64,000 nt of DNA. Origin: Antedon mediterranea. Its lineage: Eukaryota; Echinodermata; Crinoidea; Comatulida; Antedonidae. Under the pieces are notes generated by a model, which saw only the letters and a program-made list of their open reading frames with translations, did not search any database and was not told the origin of the DNA. Below, piece after piece: positions 61,201 through 64,000 of the stretch. A program made the position numbers and the translations under genes. The stretch spans positions 14,631,201 to 14,695,200 of the forward strand of contig NC_092670.1 of NCBI RefSeq assembly GCF_964355755.1, written 5' to 3'. Position 1 is the first letter of the stretch. Each line of letters opens with the position of its first letter.

Positions 61201-63955
61201 AATTCTCTGGACCTCAAAGTGCATACGAAAGTTGATCTAGCTACTAGAGTAACTGTACGTCTTTATTTTCAATTCAAGACAGAGAGACAATTTGAACCGT
61301 GGTAACCACCAGCGCATTTAAGACGTTTAATTGCACCAGGACAAGTAGCCGGCCTGCGATTTTTTTTTTCGTACATAAGTTGGGGACCCCCTCATGAAAC
61401 GTCACAAAATAAACATGAATAATTCATCAATTAAATTTTCTTGTTCCGTGTGCACCCAAGCGTATAGCAACAAGAAGTGATTACACAATACACAAGTGCG
61501 GTACGATTCTAGGCCTATCTCCGCTTTTGTTGCGGCGTGCGATTTCATAGAAGAATAGCGGCGTTTTGTGTGGATTGTCGAAATAATCAGCCTTTAGTAA
61601 GTTTATGGTGTTTTCAATATAATTTTTTACTAAAGAATTACGTGTTAAAACTATAGTTTCTATTAATACTATTAGGCCTAATTATTAGTCTCTAAACCCA
61701 TGTCTATTCTAGTTATAGTAGCTGTGTGGATTTGTGTGACGTGTGTGTGTTAGGTATGACCAAAGATAGTTACACTATAGTGTAACTATCTTTGGTATGA
61801 CACAATCCGAGTAATAAGTCAGCAAAATTAAACAATAAACATTACACAAAAATACATTTTTATTCTCGTGGGTCAAATCTTCCCATCTCATGTGTTCATA
61901 TACGCGCATTTTTAAAGTTCCTTTGAGTACATGCATATTGTTTGATAATAAAATAGCAGAATTAAAAAAATACAGTACACAAATTATACACATTCTTTAT
62001 TCTTGTGGGTCTAAGCTTTCTTTGGGCTATGTCCAATGAATTACTACTTAGTTTAATGTCTTGCCGTACTTGCCTAGCAGTCGATTAGCCTCGACTCGAC
62101 ACATTTTGTGTGAAGAAGAGTGCGCGAAGGCAATCACGTGAATTTACTTAGAATCCTAGGCCTACTGTAGAAAGTATCGTATCGCAGTTGTGTAATCACT
62201 TCTTGTTGCTATACGCTTGGGTGCACACGGAACAACAAATTTAACTGATGAATTATTCATGTTTATTTTGTGACGTTTCATGAAGGGGTCCCCAACTTAT
62301 GTACGAAAAAAAAAAATCGCAGCCGGCCTATTAACCACCTGCGCATTTAAGACGTTTAATTTCACCAGGACAAGTAACCACCTGCGCATTTTAGAAGTTA
62401 CTGTGCACATGACCGGTGGTAGACTTTTTAGTTCAGAATCATGGTTTACTCATTATCAGAAAAGAATTTGGAGTGAGTCGGCTGTGAACCTGTCAGTCAC
62501 TGAAATCTCTCTATAAGTTTTATTTCTATTTAATATTGACCACAAATGTAAAACCCACCTTTGCATTCAGCATATGATGAGCTGTATTGTCCATTATCAC
62601 AAGATATTGTTGTTTCTCCTACCAATGTATAGCCAACATCACATGTGAATGTAATAGATCCTCCATGAGTATACCTACCAGTGTACTGACCATTTACAAT
62701 ACTGATGGATGACTCACAGTTAGCTAGAGAAAAGGACATACACATGTACTTAGAAGTCGCTAATTTAGCTAAAGTAAATATACATTATTATTTTTCACAT
62801 TATTAGTAATGTCTGAATGTATTTATTGTTACCACCTTTGCATTTCGCAAATGATGAGATCTATTTTCTCGAAGATCAGAGCACATAAAGGTACGTGTAA
62901 CACTTTTCACAAATTTTCTTCTCTAAAGAAATGGTGATGGTACGGCGGTGTCAATAAGAATCTTAAACATAAATTAAAAACTGCCCAAAACAAGATGGCA
63001 CGTTTCATTTTAAATGTTGGTCCAAGGTCTCACATACGTGCCAAAAAGCTTTCCGATCTTGGGTTTCTTAATGTCAGCCTCAGAAATAAGTTTTTAAGAT
63101 TAAATTATGTTCACAAAATTCGCTATATAACTTTAATACGCCTTCTTTCCTTAAGGATAACTTTTTGTTAATTTATGATCATCATAACCATTTCACCAGG
63201 GGTACAACATTTAATTTTGTCACTCCTAAGGCTACTGGCATGGCGTTAATGATTCGACTTTTTATTTCTTAGGTATCCGTGACTGGAACAGGCTCCCCAA
63301 TTCACTCAAATCAATACAAAATAATGCAACCTTCAAAATAAAACTTAAAGAATATTTTAATAATGAACAGCTTGGAATATCAGTTTAATTAAGTTATTTT
63401 TTAATAATTATTGTTTTTTGATGTTATCTTGTCTTATATGTATTTTCTTGTTTTTTCAATTTTACTGCGTCCAACTTAATGATATATTGTACTAGGCCCA
63501 ACCACTCACTTTTTCAGTTAATACGGATTGGACCCCATTGGAAATAAGTTTACTTTTATTTGTCGACTTAATGGGTTATCCTGGTATCCTTTTTGTACAT
63601 TGTATATTTTAACTTTTGTGTATGAATATCGAATAAAATCAATCAATCAATCAATCAATCAAAAGCATCGTTACATGTCATAATTATACTGTACATTAAA
63701 TGTATGATAAGTATAAGTTTACTCAATAGCTATTGTAAAATCATGAACATTCTAACACAATATTAATTATTTCCTACAATAAAATAACCTTACCAAAACA
63801 GCGAGGAGGTTTCTCTAAAAAAACACCATTCCGACAATGTAGGTATTCATTTCCAACTAGTTTATATCCATCTAAACAATTGAACTGAATCACACCACCG
63901 TGCTTGATCGATCCATTAAAACGGTGCCATTCAAGTGGTGTCAGTTGACAATGGG
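58120..63955 (-). CDS. Second multi-sushi gene (gene 2), partial
   Basis: The minus-strand exons 63794-63955, 62559-62723 and 58120-58283 parallel gene 1. The first is the paralogue of gene 1 exon 2 (16050-16208), including intronic flanks (TACAATAAAATAACC before it), so a signal-peptide exon is expected beyond the right edge. Between them lie TIR elements, a LINE 3' end and one decayed exon. The last exon's donor is out of phase, so the gene may end there, be decayed, or use the following in-frame stop. Grouping into one transcript is inferred. Confidence 0.55.
58395..58560 (-). repeat. SINE remnant
   Basis: Shares CTATTCTATGGTTTATTCATTATCAGAAAA with 5752-5905 (differences outside), preceded by ATAAAGCGCAGCAATG, which matches the SINE 3' region. 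Confidence 0.6.
58584..59824. mobile_element. TIR element of 1.24 kb
   Basis: Terminal inverted repeats of about 30 bp: ATCTTTATTTGGGGTATAAT at about 58585 and its inverse ending near 59824. Inside are a local duplication (CGATGATATTGACT.TGTAAT at 58940 and 59012) and the long hairpin 59618-59765. A 3-bp GCC flank on both sides may be the target duplication, unproven. Confidence 0.7.
59618..59765. repeat. Long near-perfect hairpin
   Basis: Arms 59618-59683 and 59698-59765 (start GGTTAAATATAAGATTTGAC) pair with only a few mismatches around a 14-nt loop. Pairing resumes outside with ACAGATATTG / CAATATCTGT. Confidence 0.92.
59825..60074. other. Short unassigned spacer
   Basis: No recognisable feature between the TIR element and the tandem repeat. 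Confidence 0.4.
60075..60700. repeat. GACCTTTGAC-family tandem repeat, diverged
   Basis: Units repeat TTTCTACGACCAGTA.TTAC / GTGTCTACGACCAGTAGTTA, GGGTCAAAGGTCAGAAATGG and CCTTTTGACCTTT at about 60150, 60440 and 60595. They share modules with 27576-28085 and 31325-31680. Confidence 0.75.
60717..61169. mobile_element. 453-bp MITE with CCAAAGATT ends
   Basis: Inverted ends CCAAAGATTATGTAGCGCCG and CCAAAGATTGTATAGCGCCC, continuing TACGCGGCGCAA.ATAGGTA; further inverted similarity includes AATCCATGGACGCCATTC. Flanked by the direct repeat TTTGA (60712-60716, 61170-61174). Confidence 0.85.
61355..62321. mobile_element. 967-bp element with ~140-bp inverted repeats
   Basis: Ends TGCGATTTTTTTTTTCGTAC (left) and its inverse, with inverted similarity reaching about 61487 and 62191 (GCACCCAAGCGTATAGCAAC). 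Both sides carry GCCGGCC (61348-61354, 62322-62328); since that is palindromic it could be target duplication or outermost TIR. Non-coding. Confidence 0.85.
61760..61795. mobile_element. 36-bp perfect palindrome with target duplication
   Basis: CCAAAGATAGTTACACTA and its exact complement joined without spacer, flanked by TATGA on both sides (61755-61759, 61796-61800). Its end CCAAAGAT and 5-bp duplication match the MITE at 60717-61169, so it looks like a minimal two-end element. Confidence 0.8.
62395..62520 (-). repeat. SINE remnant beside sushi exon
   Basis: Shares GTGCACATGACCGGTGGTAG and GGAGTGAGTCGGCTGTGAAC with the copies at 2433-2625 and 5752-5905, and sits the same distance from a sushi exon as in the 2433-2807 unit. 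Confidence 0.6.
62559..62723 (-). CDS. Sushi exon, gene 2
   Basis: A 165-nt phase 1-1 exon with donor GTGGGT. It encodes ANCESSISIVNGQYTGRY.., CDVGYTLVGETTISC.. and YAECKG, four cysteines in register, almost identical to the gene 1 array. Confidence 0.87.
62836..62885 (-). pseudogene. Decayed sushi exon 3' end
   Basis: The minus strand still shows TGATCTTCGAGAAAATAGAT then CTCATCATTTGCGAAATGCA and a GTGG donor, aligning with the last part of intact exons, but an in-frame TAG and substitutions have destroyed it. Confidence 0.65.
62930..63661 (+). pseudogene. 5'-truncated CR1/L2-like LINE 3' end
   Basis: Encodes the C-terminal tail of a LINE RT protein (NKNLKHKLKTAQNKMARFIL, then KLSDLGFLNVSLRNKF; after a shift TRGTTFNFVTPKATGM and IRDWNRLPNSLKSIQNNATF) to a TAA near 63388, then a ~270-bp 3' UTR ending in an (AATC)n microsatellite. 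Frameshifts near 63130 and 63260 make it dead. Confidence 0.82.
63637..63661. repeat. (AATC)n microsatellite, LINE tail
   Basis: Six tandem AATC units terminating the LINE 3' UTR, the usual 3' tail type of CR1/L2-like elements. Confidence 0.9.
63662..63793. other. Intron preceding exon 63794
   Basis: AT-rich intron; its end (CCTACAATAAAATAACC) matches the intron next to 16050-16208. Confidence 0.5.
63794..63955 (-). CDS. First sushi exon of gene 2
   Basis: A 162-nt phase 1-1 exon with donor GTAAGG and a TAATAG acceptor. It encodes AHCQLTPLEWHRFNGSIKHG, CLDGYKLVGNEYLHCRNG and EKPPRCFG. It is the paralogue of 16050-16208, with three extra bases and a rearranged first loop, and the extra cysteine of that exon is Phe here. 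Confidence 0.83.
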
Positions 63956-64000
63956 CTATTAATAAAACATATGAAATAATTATTGTTTAAAAATATTACA

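Larger units (their letters stand above)
61305..62397. repeat. 42-bp tandem repeat split by an element
   Basis: AACCACC.GCGCATTTAAGACG followed by TTTAATT.CACCAGGACAAGT occurs at about 61305-61347 and 62333-62375, with a partial third unit after it. The element 61355-62321 separates the first from the others. Confidence 0.8.

Noticed and set aside
1-64000. CRISPR arrays, bacterial operons, riboswitches
   Set aside because: The tandem repeats lack spacer structure and the whole window has eukaryotic gene and transposon organisation.

Overview
The window is AT-rich animal DNA. It has spliced genes with GT/AG introns, polyadenylation signals and many eukaryotic transposons, and no bacterial signal. 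An echinoderm or related marine deuterostome fits best: there are secreted complement-control (sushi) proteins, a Ku80 tail with the DNA-PKcs-binding motif, 5S- and tRNA-derived SINEs, and BEL, DIRS, Gypsy, Penelope, Helitron and long-TIR elements. The species call is inference.

Layout. 2.6-18.6 kb, minus strand: a secreted multi-sushi gene. A signal-peptide exon (18501-18603) is followed by ten intact sushi exons, all phase 1-1, the last at 2655-2807; the gene probably continues past the left edge. Six of the exons are nearly identical, and exon plus intron recur as a unit of about 295 bp. Its introns hold nested Helitrons, LINE and Penelope fragments, a TTAA-flanked MITE and a large inverted repeat. 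24.2-26.2 kb, plus strand: the last five coding exons of XRCC5 (Ku80), holding the C-terminal domain and acidic tail; no earlier exon was found. 26.2-39 kb: a repeat desert containing a 5S-derived SINE, a long-TIR element enclosing a 30-bp minisatellite that is itself split by a tRNA-derived SINE, MITEs, a Penelope fragment, a DIRS fragment and a Gypsy gag/protease fragment split by a hAT-like element with an 8-bp target duplication. 39.3-57.4 kb: a nest of large retroelements. A young BEL/Pao element (831/845-bp LTRs, 5-bp duplication ACATG) carries a DIRS element and a TTAA-flanked DNA element inside its pol; a Gypsy element with 127-bp LTRs lies just downstream. Both LTR elements sit in one AACGTT-rich repeat. 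58-64 kb, minus strand: exons of a second sushi gene, paralogous to the first, mixed with TIR elements and a LINE 3' end.

How it works together. The host content is one DNA-repair gene (non-homologous end joining) between two same-strand copies of a secreted sushi gene family that seems to evolve by unequal exon duplication. Everything else is mobile DNA. Several insertion boundaries are proven by target duplications, paralogous empty sites or reading frames that match across the insert, so the order of insertion can be read directly.
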